Positions 42,612 to 50,503 of a stretch of 64,000 bases of DNA are shown here, piece after piece. This stretch comes from Streptomyces sp. NBC_00659. GTDB taxonomy: Bacteria > Actinomycetota > Actinomycetes > Streptomycetales > Streptomycetaceae. A program made the translations under genes and the position numbers. Within the stretch, counting starts at the first letter, position 1, and each line of letters starts with the position of its first letter. Where the stretch lies: contig NZ_CP109031.1 of NCBI RefSeq assembly GCF_036226925.1, forward strand, positions 2,542,001 through 2,606,000, in the 5' to 3' direction. Under the pieces are notes generated by a model. That model saw nothing but the letters and a program-made list of their open reading frames with translations, was not told where the DNA came from and made no database searches.

Positions 42612-43178
42612 CTACGCCCGCAACCCCTCCGTCAACAACAAGAGATACCGACGGATGTACGCCCCGTCGCCACTCCCGAGCTCCGACGCGGTGGCCACCC
42701 CGTGCGCCAGCCGCAGCACGTCGATCGGCTCCACATCGGTCCGCAGGGTCCCCTCGCGCTGAGCCGCCTCGACCAGCCGCGCCGCCGCCCCCTTCACAAA
42801 GGCCCCGCACCGGTCCAGCAGCTCGGAACTCCCGTCCGCGACGGCCGACCCGAGCAGCGCCTTCAGCCCACGCACCTGGATCATCCCGAGGCTCAGCTCG
42901 TTGAGCCATTCCACGAGCGCCTCCCCCGGCGGCAGCTCCGCCGCGATCTCGTCCGCGCGCACGGCGATCGCCTCGATGGTGTCCACGTAGACCGCTTCGA
43001 GCAGCGCCTGCCGGGTGGGAAAGTGCCGGTACAGCGTCCCGGATCCCACGCCGGCCCGCTTGGCGATGTCGTCCAGAGACGCGCCTTCCCCGTGCTCGGC
43101 GAACGCGACCGCCGCCTCCGCGAGGAGCCGCTCATAGTTCCGCCGCGCATCCGCCCGCATCGGCTTCACCTGGGCCAT
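42612..43178 (-). CDS. TetR-family transcriptional repressor
   Basis: A 188-residue TetR protein: N-terminal HTH (ASLDDIAKRAGVGSGTLYRH, then FPTRQALLEAVY, about 33-65) and an all-helical ligand domain. It is divergent from the DHA2-type MFS exporter (135-bp gap) and most likely represses it until a toxic compound binds. It has the usual compact length of such repressors. Confidence 0.92.
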   Translation of the reverse strand: MAQVKPMRADARRNYERLLAEAAVAFAEHGEGASLDDIAKRAGVGSGTLYRHFPTRQALLEAVYVDTIEAIAVRADEIAAELPPGEALVEWLNELSLGMIQVRGLKALLGSAVADGSSELLDRCGAFVKGAAARLVEAAQREGTLRTDVEPIDVLRLAHGVATASELGSGDGAYIRRYLLLLTEGLRA

Positions 43179-43313
43179 TCAGATACTCCTTGCGAACCGG
43201 GGACCCTCTCCGTATCTTGGCGAGGGTTAAACGGAGACAGTCCCCGCTTATTTCGCGGGCAGTCCGTGCTGCCCACTCGCACCGTACCGGGGACGTCGGA
43301 CCAGGAGAACTCC

Positions 43314-44768
43314 ATGCCCACCGGCACCCCCGCCCCCGACAGCCCGTCAGCCGGCTTACGCCCGAGCCGACTCCGCCCCGCGGACGAGACCGGCACCACC
43401 GCCCTCCTCGTCATCGTGACGGCCTATCTGATGGTCGGAATCGACTCCACCGTCGTCAACGTCGCCCTGCCGGACGTCCAGCGGGACCTCGGCTTCACCC
43501 CCACCGGCCTGTCCTGGGTCCTCAACACCTACACCCTCGCCTTCGGCGGCCTTCTCCTCCTCGGCGGCCGGATCGGCGACATCGCGGGCCGCCGTCGCAC
43601 CCTCACCGCCGGCGCCCTCCTCTTCGCCGCCGCCTCCCTGCTCGGCGGCCTCGCAACCGAGAGCTCCTGGCTGCTCGCGGCCCGTGCGCTCCAGGGCGTG
43701 GGCGCCGCACTCATCGCTCCCAGCACCCTCGCCCTCATCACGACCGGTTTCCCCGAGGGCCCCCGCCGCCACCACGCCCTCGGCGTCTACTCCTCGATGG
43801 CCGGGATCGGCGCGTCGGTCGGCCTGGTCCTCGGCGGTCTGCTCACGTCGTGGGCGTCCTGGCGCTGGTCCCTGCTGATCAACGTGCCGATCGGCATCGC
43901 CGTCGCCGGCGCCCTGCCGCGCTTCGTCACCGAGACCCCGCGCCACGCGGGCCGCTTCGACGCGGCGGGGGCGCTCACCGGCACGGCGGGCACGGCCTCG
44001 CTGGTCTACGCGTTCATCCGGGTCTCGGAGCGGGGCTGGAGCGACACCCAGGCGATGCTGGGCTTCAGCACGGCGGCGGCCCTGCTCGTCGGCTTCCTCC
44101 TGGTGGAGACGCGCGCGGAGCAGCCGATCATGCCGCTGCGTCTCTTCGCCGACCGCAACCGGGCGGGCGGTTACGCCGGTGTCCTGCTCCTGCCCGCCGG
44201 CATGTTCGGCGCGTTCTACTTCCTCACCCTGTTCTGCCAACAGGCCCTCGGATACAGCCCGTTGCGCACGGGGTTCGCCTTCCTGCCGATGACTCTGGTG
44301 ATGTTCACGACCGTGCGTCTCGTGCCACGACTGCTCCAGCGCTTCGGCGCCAAGCCCGTCCTGCTGTCAGGCATGTCCCTGATCGCCGTCGCGGGCGCCT
44401 GGCTGTGGCGACTGGAGCCCGGCGACGGCTACCTCGCCGGCCTGCTGGGCCCGTTGCTGGTGATGGGGCTGGGCGTCGGCCTGAGCTTCCTGCCGCTGAA
44501 CGCCACCATCCTCGCGGGTGTCGGACCGCGTGAGGCGGGATCCGCGTCCGGACTGCTCCAGACCCTCCAGTGGCTCGGCGGCACCCTCGGACTCTCCGTC
44601 CTGGTCACCGTCTTCGGCACGGCGACCCGGCACTCCCGCGGCTCACCGCCGGAGATCCTCACCGAGGGCTCGGCCCGCGCGTTCGGCGCCGGTTCCCTGA
44701 TCGCCCTGACCGCACTGGTGCTGTCGGCGTTCGTGATCACCGGCACCGCACGCGAACGCGGGGCTTGA
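43314..44768 (+). CDS. MFS drug exporter (DHA2 family, 14 TM)
   Basis: A 484-residue major facilitator with 14 predicted hydrophobic segments. Motif A (GGRIGDIAGRRRTLTAG), motif C-like text (GIGASVGLVLGGLLTSWASW) and the DHA2 signature VNVALPDVQRDLGF are visible. It exports drugs by proton antiport across the cytoplasmic membrane. ATG at 43314 follows AGGAGAA. It is controlled by the divergent TetR gene and ends at a very strong hairpin shared with the convergent TROVE gene. Confidence 0.92.
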   Translation: MPTGTPAPDSPSAGLRPSRLRPADETGTTALLVIVTAYLMVGIDSTVVNVALPDVQRDLGFTPTGLSWVLNTYTLAFGGLLLLGGRIGDIAGRRRTLTAGALLFAAASLLGGLATESSWLLAARALQGVGAALIAPSTLALITTGFPEGPRRHHALGVYSSMAGIGASVGLVLGGLLTSWASWRWSLLINVPIGIAVAGALPRFVTETPRHAGRFDAAGALTGTAGTASLVYAFIRVSERGWSDTQAMLGFSTAAALLVGFLLVETRAEQPIMPLRLFADRNRAGGYAGVLLLPAGMFGAFYFLTLFCQQALGYSPLRTGFAFLPMTLVMFTTVRLVPRLLQRFGAKPVLLSGMSLIAVAGAWLWRLEPGDGYLAGLLGPLLVMGLGVGLSFLPLNATILAGVGPREAGSASGLLQTLQWLGGTLGLSVLVTVFGTATRHSRGSPPEILTEGSARAFGAGSLIALTALVLSAFVITGTARERGA

Positions 44769-44799
44769 GAGGCCGGTCCCGCCGGACCCGGCACGCACG

Positions 44800-44835
44800 G
44801 GGGCGCGGCCCGTACCGAAGTACGGGCCGCGCCCC
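44800..44835. terminator. Very strong bidirectional terminator
   Basis: A perfect 16-bp stem (44800-44815 with 44820-44835) with a CGAA loop between the convergent MFS and TROVE genes. Confidence 0.9.
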
Positions 44836-44861
44836 TGTCCCGGACCCGAGGGCCTCACCCC

Positions 44862-46451
44862 TCAGCCGGCCTGGCCCCACGGCCAGTCCGCGTCCCGCGC
44901 CGACTCCAGAAGCGGAACCATCCGGAAAGCCGCGTCCGAGAGCCCCCCGAACGTGTGCCGGTTGCCCTTCCCCGAGGGGCCGTGGCCCGCGCGGTATCCG
45001 GCGAGGTTCCAGGTGTAGACCGGGATGTGCGCCGGGACCTGCTGGGTCGGGTCGCCGTAGTGGCTGTACGCGGCCTGCTCGTCGGTGACGATGAGGACCC
45101 GGTCGTGCTTCTTGTAGTGCGCGCGGACCGCCTCGCTGGTGTTGGTGCCGCCGAGGTCGCCGAACCGCTCGATGACCTTGAGCACCGACTCGCCCTCGCG
45201 GAACTTCACCCGCTTGCTGGTGGTGCCGAACTCGACGAGATCCGCGTCCGCCGCCCGCAGCGCGAGCGCCGTGCCGAAGATCGCCGCCGCGTCGGCCCGG
45301 TTGAGCTCGGAACGCTCCGACAGACGCGAGTAGAACATCGAGCCCGAACGGTCCACGAGCACCAGGGTCCGGCCGGGCAGCGCGGGCACGTTGGCCAGCG
45401 AGTGACCGAGCGCCTGCTCCAGCGGGTACGACCAGCGCAGCGACGGCGCGTGCCGGTAGGCCGCGAGGTAGCGGAACGGGAACTGCCGCGAGCGCGCGAC
45501 CTCCGCCGGGTCACTGATCTTCGCGGCGACCTGTGCCGCCACCTCGTCGCTGACGCCGGCCTCGTCGAAGTTGCGCAGGTTGCGGACGAGCGCCATGGCG
45601 CCCATGGACGGAATGACGGCCTCCCAGGCCGCCTTGTCCATCGGCCCCTGAAGCCAGCCCGCCAGCGCCTCCCAGGTCATCCCCGCGTCAGCCAGGCGCC
45701 GCGCCCCCTGCGCACCGGTCACGACCTCGCGCCGCTCGGCGGGCCGCAGCGTCATGAGGTCACGGTGGGCGGCCAGCACGGGCAGCGACGTGGGGACGAC
45801 GGCCGTGTCCGGGTTGTGGCGCCGGTCCAGCGCGTACTGGAACAGGTCGCCCTGCCAGGACTTGTCCGGGTCCGGCGCCGCGTGGACGAGGTTGAGGACG
45901 TCGCCGAAGCGGTACCCCTTGGACGCGGTGTCGTACTTCAGCAGCGACTTGCCGTGGTAGAGACGTCGTACGGCGTCGGCGATGCCCCGCTTGACGGGCT
46001 TGGGCACGTTGCGGCCGTACCGGGAGGTCCAGTAGGCGAGCAGCTCGCCCGGCTCGTCCGGCCGGCGCAGTACGGAGGCGACGACCTGCCGGTTGGCCGG
46101 ACCGTCGGTGGCGCCCGCGTCCAGGCGCGCCTTCACGTACTCGGCGGCGCCCACGAGCGCGGCCGTGCGCAGGTTTCCCTCTCCGCGCAGCCAGCCCAGC
46201 AGTCCGGCGGTCCAGGACGGGTCGGAGACGGCGAGCTCGCGCACGAGGGCGGCGAACCGGTCGTCGCGGGCCTCGCCGGTCTCGTAGAAGGTCTGCTGCG
46301 AGACGAAGTTGGCGATCGCCAGGAGGAAGAGCTCGGAGCGCGCGTCGCGCTCCTGGCCCCGGCCGCCCTGGTGCGTCCGCAGCACACGGCCGGTGGACGT
46401 CACGCGAGAAGTGGGCTGGGCCTTCGCGGCCTTGGTGTTGAAGCGTGCCAT
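44862..46451 (-). CDS. rsr: Ro60-type TROVE/vWA RNA-binding protein
   Basis: A 529-residue ring-shaped RNA-binding protein orthologous to Ro60/Rsr. The N-terminal TROVE HEAT-repeat domain spans about residues 15-355 (start FNTKAAKAQPTSRVTSTGRV). The C-terminal von Willebrand A domain has the MIDAS motif D367-x-S369-x-S371 and later VIERFGDLGGTNTSEAV and VLIVTDEQAAY. Ro proteins bind misfolded RNAs in the ring and Y RNAs on the outside; in Deinococcus the Y RNA tethers Rsr to polynucleotide phosphorylase. ATG at 46451 is preceded by GGGGGA. Three Y RNA genes lie directly upstream on the same strand, which strongly supports the assignment. Confidence 0.95.
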   Translation of the reverse strand: MARFNTKAAKAQPTSRVTSTGRVLRTHQGGRGQERDARSELFLLAIANFVSQQTFYETGEARDDRFAALVRELAVSDPSWTAGLLGWLRGEGNLRTAALVGAAEYVKARLDAGATDGPANRQVVASVLRRPDEPGELLAYWTSRYGRNVPKPVKRGIADAVRRLYHGKSLLKYDTASKGYRFGDVLNLVHAAPDPDKSWQGDLFQYALDRRHNPDTAVVPTSLPVLAAHRDLMTLRPAERREVVTGAQGARRLADAGMTWEALAGWLQGPMDKAAWEAVIPSMGAMALVRNLRNFDEAGVSDEVAAQVAAKISDPAEVARSRQFPFRYLAAYRHAPSLRWSYPLEQALGHSLANVPALPGRTLVLVDRSGSMFYSRLSERSELNRADAAAIFGTALALRAADADLVEFGTTSKRVKFREGESVLKVIERFGDLGGTNTSEAVRAHYKKHDRVLIVTDEQAAYSHYGDPTQQVPAHIPVYTWNLAGYRAGHGPSGKGNRHTFGGLSDAAFRMVPLLESARDADWPWGQAG

Positions 46452-46513
46452 GGTGAATTCCCCCGAATTCTTTCTACGACGATGACGTCGCGTTTCGGAG
46501 GGAGACACAGCAA

Positions 46514-46667
46514 ATGGAGGGTGCCCGAGGTCAGAAGTCGGCGACGGACTTGCGCAGATGCTCTACCGTTGAGCTACACCGACCCGAAGTCGATGACGGG
46601 ATTTGAACCCGCAACCCTCTGATCCCAAATAGAAGTAACCGTTGCCTGCGCACCGGGCACCCACCAT
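46514..46667 (-). ncRNA. Y RNA with permuted tRNA-like module, copy C (UGG loop)
   Basis: About 154 nt, immediately upstream of rsr. The outer stem is 9 bp plus 4 bp across a T.T mismatch (46667-46654 with 46527-46514). The Ro-type 5' motif is GGTGCGCAGG (46654-46645) and the 3' motif GACTT (46539-46535). The inner stem is GGCaACGG/CCGTcGCC (46646-46639 with 46547-46540). Inside, in order: anticodon-like arm (46635-46616) with 7-nt loop TTTGGGA, T arm GCGGG-TTCAAAT-CCCGT (46612-46596), acceptor 3' strand CATCGAC (46595-46589), loop TTCGG, acceptor 5' strand GTCGGTG (46583-46577), D arm GCTC-AACGGTA-GAGC (46574-46560). The order is circularly permuted relative to a tRNA. Transcript ends are inferred from pairing. 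Confidence 0.88.
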
Positions 46668-46672
46668 GAGCT

Positions 46673-46750
46673 GCGCCTCCCGAGATCAAGTCGGCCGCGG
46701 CATGGATTCTTTGGAAGAGAAGTAGCCGCGGCCCGCGCACCGGGAGGTGC
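46673..46750 (-). ncRNA. Compact Y RNA, copy B (anticodon-like hairpin only)
   Basis: About 78 nt between the two larger copies. Outer stem CCTCCCG (46747-46741) with CGGGAGG (46682-46676), extendable by two pairs past a mismatch. Ro-type 5' motif GGTGCGCGGG (46741-46732) and 3' motif GACTTGATCT (46692-46683), whose ACTTGA matches the vertebrate Y RNA. Inner stem is a perfect 9 bp, GGCCGCGGC/GCCGCGGCC (46733-46725 with 46701-46693). The terminal loop holds a TTCT-CTTCCAA-AGAA hairpin (46721-46707) with a 7-nt anticodon-like loop. There is no T arm, D arm or acceptor stem. Ends are inferred. Confidence 0.85.
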
Positions 46751-46762
46751 ATGAAGTTGTGG

Positions 46763-46904
46763 TGTCCAGAGTTCAGGTTCGGCTGAACCGACGTAGGTGC
46801 TCTAACCCCTGAGCTACACCGGCGCGTTGTACCGGTGGCGGGACTCGAACCCGCGGCCGCCCCATTATGAGTGGAAGTAGGTCCTGCCTTCGCACCTGGA
46901 CAGG
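46763..46904 (-). ncRNA. Y RNA with permuted tRNA-like module, copy A (CAU loop)
   Basis: About 142 nt, first of the three. Outer stem TGTCCA (46902-46897) with TGGACA (46768-46763). Ro-type motif GGTGCGAAGG (46896-46887), one base different from GGUCCGAAGG of human Y1. Inner stem GGCaGGACC/GGTTCaGCC (46888-46880 with 46789-46781). The module contains an anticodon-like arm TTCCA-CTCATAA-TGGGG (46876-46860), T arm GCGGG-TTCGAGT-CCCGC (46854-46838), acceptor 3' strand CACCGGT (46837-46831), 7-nt loop, acceptor 5' strand GCCGGTG (46823-46817), D arm GCTC-AGGGGTTA-GAGC (46814-46799). Same permuted order as copy C. The outer stem is the weakest of the three, so the exact ends are uncertain. Confidence 0.85.
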
Positions 46905-46970
46905 CATCACTTTAGGAGGGCGGCCGCGCGTCGGGCGAGCGAATTAAATCGCCGGGGAAACGACAGGAGT

Positions 46971-48428
46971 TCAGCCGCGCTTCTGGCGCTTCCAGGGGCC
47001 GGTGATGGCGAGCATGATGCCCGGCACCTGGATGTTGGCGTAGAGGGTCCGGCCGTCGGGCGAGAAGGTGACGCCGGTGAACTCGCTGTATTCCGGCGCC
47101 TCGGCGGTGCCGATGTTCAGCTCGTTGCGGGCGATCGGGTACGTACGGCCGCTCTCGGTGGCGCCGAAGAGGTGCTGGACGCCCTCGCCGTCCTCGGCGA
47201 TGACGAGGCCGCCGTACGGGGAGACGGTGATGTTGTCGGGGCCGTCGAAGGCGCCGTCGACGGACGGGTCGGGGTTCACGCCGATGAGGACCTTCAGCGT
47301 CAGGGTGCGGCGCTTGGGGTCGTAGAACCAGACCGCTCCGTCGTGCGCCTGGCCGGGGCTCTCGGTGCGGGCGTAGGAGGAGACGATGTAGACGCCGCCG
47401 TCGCTCCACCACATGCCCTCGAGCTTGCGGGCGCGGGTGACCTGACCGGCGGTGAACTGCTTGCGGACGGACACGGTCCTGGCATCACGGTCCGTGACGT
47501 CGACCCAGTCCACGCCGTACACGGTGCCGATCTTCGTGGCACGGGAGAGGTCGTCGACGAACTTGCCGCCGGAGTCGAAGCACTTGAAGGCCTGGAGCGA
47601 CCCGGCGTCGTCGGCGAGGGTGCGGAGCTTTCCGTGGCCGTGCTCGAAGCCCTGCGGGGGCGTCCAGCGGTACAGCAGGCCGTTGGGGTTCGAGGCGTCC
47701 TCGGTGAGGTAGAGGCGGTCACGCTTGGGGTCGACGACGACGGCCTCGTGCGCGTAGCGGCCGAGCGCCTTGATCGGCTTGGGGTTCCGGTTGCGGCGGC
47801 GGTCCTCGGGGTCGACCTCGAAGACGTAGCCGTGGTTCTTGGTGAAGCCGTTGGTGCCGGCCTTGTCCTCGGTCTCCTCGCAGGTGAGCCAGGTGCCCCA
47901 AGGGGTGTTGCCGCCCGCGCAGTTGGTGGCCGTGCCGGCGATGCCGACCCATTCGGCGACCTTGTCCCGGCGCACCTCGACGACCGTGCAGCCGCCCGCG
48001 GCGGCGGGGTCGTAGACGAGGCCTTCGGTGAGCGGCACCGGGTAGGGCCAGTTGGCGCGGGGGCCGGCCAGCTCGTGGTTGTTGACCAGGAGGGTGGCGC
48101 CGCGCGGGCCCTCGAAGGTGGACGTTCCGTCGTGGTTGGAGGGCGTGAACTCGCCCGACTCCAGCTTGGTCTTGCCGCTGTGGGTGATGACGCGGTAGGA
48201 GAACCCGGCGGGCAGCGCGAGGAGGCCTTTGGGATCGGTGACGAGCGGGCCGTAGCCGACGCCGCCGTGGCGGGACTCCGCCGAGTCCTCACCCGCGCCC
48301 CCGGTCTCCGTCTCCGTGGCGGCGAGCGCGTTGGGGGCGGTGGCAAGGGCGCCCACGCTGCCGATCAGGGCCACGCCTGCACCGGTGATCGCGGACTGCC
48401 TGGCGAAGTCCCTGCGAGAGAGCGACAT
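46971..48428 (-). CDS. PhoX-like DUF839 protein, Tat-exported
   Basis: A 485-residue protein with a twin-arginine signal (SRRDFARQSAITGAGVALIG) and the DUF839/PhoX beta-propeller: NHDGTSTFEGPRGATLLVNN, GGNTPWGTWLTCEETEDKAG, DPKRDRLYLTEDASNPNGLL, GVYIVSSYARTE, FDGPDNITVSPYGGLVIAED. PhoX enzymes are calcium/iron alkaline phosphatases exported folded by Tat. The conserved glutamates and the cysteine in LTCEETE fit. Phosphate release outside the cell is the expected role, although many DUF839 proteins are untested. AGGAGA precedes the ATG. The Y RNA cluster begins about 65 bp after its stop on the same strand, with no obvious terminator. Confidence 0.88.
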   Translation of the reverse strand: MSLSRRDFARQSAITGAGVALIGSVGALATAPNALAATETETGGAGEDSAESRHGGVGYGPLVTDPKGLLALPAGFSYRVITHSGKTKLESGEFTPSNHDGTSTFEGPRGATLLVNNHELAGPRANWPYPVPLTEGLVYDPAAAGGCTVVEVRRDKVAEWVGIAGTATNCAGGNTPWGTWLTCEETEDKAGTNGFTKNHGYVFEVDPEDRRRNRNPKPIKALGRYAHEAVVVDPKRDRLYLTEDASNPNGLLYRWTPPQGFEHGHGKLRTLADDAGSLQAFKCFDSGGKFVDDLSRATKIGTVYGVDWVDVTDRDARTVSVRKQFTAGQVTRARKLEGMWWSDGGVYIVSSYARTESPGQAHDGAVWFYDPKRRTLTLKVLIGVNPDPSVDGAFDGPDNITVSPYGGLVIAEDGEGVQHLFGATESGRTYPIARNELNIGTAEAPEYSEFTGVTFSPDGRTLYANIQVPGIMLAITGPWKRQKRG

Positions 48429-48730
48429 GTGATGTCTCCTGTGACGGTGGACTCGAACTGTCTTGGGGGGGGCGGCTGGCGACCTCGGATCGCGGCCACA
48501 CCGTCCCGCCCTCCCCTGAACACGAGTTGAACGCGCGCCGACTTCCGAGGGCCCGCTTGCGTGAATCCAATCGACCGGCGTACGGAACGGGCCGCTCCGG
48601 GGAGCGACCCGCCCAGGCCAGGCACACGGGCCCGGCACACGACACACAGCGCCCGGCAGACGGCGCCGGACAAACGGCCCCGAACACAAGGCTCCGGGTA
48701 CACGGTGACCGAGTCACCTCACCGGCGGTG
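48429..48730. other. Non-coding gap upstream of the PhoX-like gene
   Basis: About 300 bp that must contain the PhoX-like promoter. I see no conserved -10/-35 pair, no clear hairpin and no small gene, only CCCGG-rich words (for example GGCCCGGCACACG). Confidence 0.5.
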
Positions 48731-50164
48731 TCACACTCCCTGCTGCGACCGGGCCTTGAACGCCGCCTTGCGGGCCTCCTTGGCGACCCTCTTGTCGGGG
48801 TGCAGACGGCCCATGGCCTCCAGGACGTCCGGGGCGGCGGGGTGATCGACCCGCCAGGCCGTGTCGAAGAAGCCGCTGTGCTGCCGGGCCAGGCCCTCGA
48901 CCAGGGACTGGAGCTCCGCGGAGTTCCCCTCCGCGGCGAGCTGTGCCGCCACCGTGTCGATGGTCAGCCAGAAGACCATCGCCTCGGACGGCGGAGGCAC
49001 GTCGGGCGCGCCGCGCTCGGAGAGCCAGACCCGCGCGAGACCGCCCAGTTCGGCGTCGTCGAGCACCTCGCGCAGCGCCGGCTCGGCCTCCGTGCCGACG
49101 AGCGCGAGTGCCTGCTGGCAGTGCAGGCGGCGCAGCGGGGCGTTCGGGTCCGCGCCACGCGCCGCGGAGAGCAACTCCCGCGCGGCGGGGAGCGGTTCAC
49201 GCCGGGCGAGCCACTGCTCGATCTCGGCCTGGGCGGCGGTCGGAGGGAAGCCGACCGTGCCGTCCAGCAGTGTGTCCGCGCCCTTGTCGGTCAGCTCGCC
49301 GACCGCGGGGGCGGAGAAGCCCGCCTCGATCAGCCGGGCGCGCAGTCCGTACAGACCGAGCGGTGTCAGGCGCACCACCCCGTACCGTGACACGTCCATG
49401 TCGTCCGCGGGGGCCGGCTCCTCGGCGGCTTCCGCCATCAGGGCCTCGTCGACCGGCTGGTACTCGACGAGTCCGATGGGTTCCAGCAGCCTGAACTGCT
49501 CGTCGAGCCGCATCATGGCGTCCGAGACCTGCTCCAGGACGTCGTCGGTGGGCTCCCCCATGTCGTCGGGGAGGATCACCGAGGCGGCGAGCGCGGGCAG
49601 CGGCACCGGCACCTCGCCGAGCGCGTCCTCGCCGACGGTCAGCAGATACAGGTTGCCGAGCACCCCGTCGAGGAGCGCGGACTCCGCGTCCGGGTCCCAG
49701 TCCAGCGAGGAGAGGTCGATCTCGCCCTCCTCGTCCATGGCGTCGACGAGACCGCCGAGGTCGGGCACGCTCGCGTCGGCCAGCACGACGTCGAGGGCGC
49801 CGAGCCAGAAGCCGAGGACGTCCTGCGGGGCGCCGGAGGTGAGCAGGGCGAGGTCCTCCCCCTGGGTGACGGTGCCCTCCGCCTCGTCCTCCTCGTCCAC
49901 GATCTCGACGAGCCCGGTGTCGACGGCCACCCGCCAGGCCTCACCGGCGAGGGCGGCCGCTTCGTCACCGGTCAGGCCGAGGACTCCGGCCGCCTCGGGA
50001 AGCTGTTCCTCGACGAGTTCGCCTCCGGCGCCGACTCGGGTGGCGGGGCCTGCCCAGCGGGCCAGCCGCGCGGCGCGGGAGAGCAGCGGCGCGGCGAGTG
50101 CGTCCCGTGCCAGCCGCGCCTCGGAGTGCAGTTGCACGGGCGGCAGGGAAGAGCTGTCTGACAT
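48731..50164 (-). CDS. Conserved hypothetical acidic protein
   Basis: A 477-residue cytosolic protein with no recognised domain. The middle is very acidic (IVDEEDEAEGTVTQGEDLAL; MDEEGEIDLSSLDWDPD). The C-terminal half (about 300-470) is helical with HEAT-like repeats (LRRLHCQQALALVGTEAEPA, LREVLDDAELGGLARVWLSE) and a basic end (VAKEARKAAFKARSQQG). A winged-helix-like phrase (YGVVRLTPLGLYGLRARLIE) sits near residue 265. ATG at 50164 is supported by GAGGAG upstream. It is divergent from the secreted nuclease. A role cannot be assigned. Confidence 0.8.
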   Translation of the reverse strand: MSDSSSLPPVQLHSEARLARDALAAPLLSRAARLARWAGPATRVGAGGELVEEQLPEAAGVLGLTGDEAAALAGEAWRVAVDTGLVEIVDEEDEAEGTVTQGEDLALLTSGAPQDVLGFWLGALDVVLADASVPDLGGLVDAMDEEGEIDLSSLDWDPDAESALLDGVLGNLYLLTVGEDALGEVPVPLPALAASVILPDDMGEPTDDVLEQVSDAMMRLDEQFRLLEPIGLVEYQPVDEALMAEAAEEPAPADDMDVSRYGVVRLTPLGLYGLRARLIEAGFSAPAVGELTDKGADTLLDGTVGFPPTAAQAEIEQWLARREPLPAARELLSAARGADPNAPLRRLHCQQALALVGTEAEPALREVLDDAELGGLARVWLSERGAPDVPPPSEAMVFWLTIDTVAAQLAAEGNSAELQSLVEGLARQHSGFFDTAWRVDHPAAPDVLEAMGRLHPDKRVAKEARKAAFKARSQQGV

Positions 50165-50371
50165 CGGCTGAGTTCTCCTCCGAACACCATCGGTCACGGC
50201 GTGCGCCGGATCCCGCCGGGCGCCGGCGGGCCCGAGGCCCGGGGGCGGCCCGGGAAATCCGTGCCGACTGCTCAGCCTAGACGGATTTCCACCCATGCCG
50301 CCCGGTTCATGTGTCCGACAGGTCTCGTACACCGTCGAAACCTTGACAACTCCCCCTGTCACACACGAGAT

Positions 50372-50424
50372 TGACGCGCGTAGAAGTTCAACAGCCTTAC
50401 GGCCAGACTCTTCTACGCGCGTCA
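50372..50424. promoter_or_regulatory. 15-bp inverted repeat upstream of secreted nuclease
   Basis: TGACGCGCGTAGAAG (50372-50386) and its exact complement (50410-50424) are separated by 23 nt, in the 339-bp divergent region between the hypothetical and nuclease genes. The arm also occurs before the acid phosphatase gene (9426-9439). It is a probable operator pair or a leader hairpin. Confidence 0.65.
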
Positions 50425-50503
50425 CTGGCCCGCAAGCAGGTCGCGCTCCCCCCACCAGTCCACCCTCGTCCCGGCGCTCACGAACGTCCCCGGAGGGATT
50501 CCC

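Noticed and set aside
46560..46876. Apparent tRNA genes (Met-CAU-like and Pro-UGG-like) upstream of rsr
   Set aside because: T arm comes before the acceptor and D arm, the acceptor stem is closed by a loop and no 3' end for CCA exists; the arms fit a permuted tRNA mimic inside Y RNAs instead.
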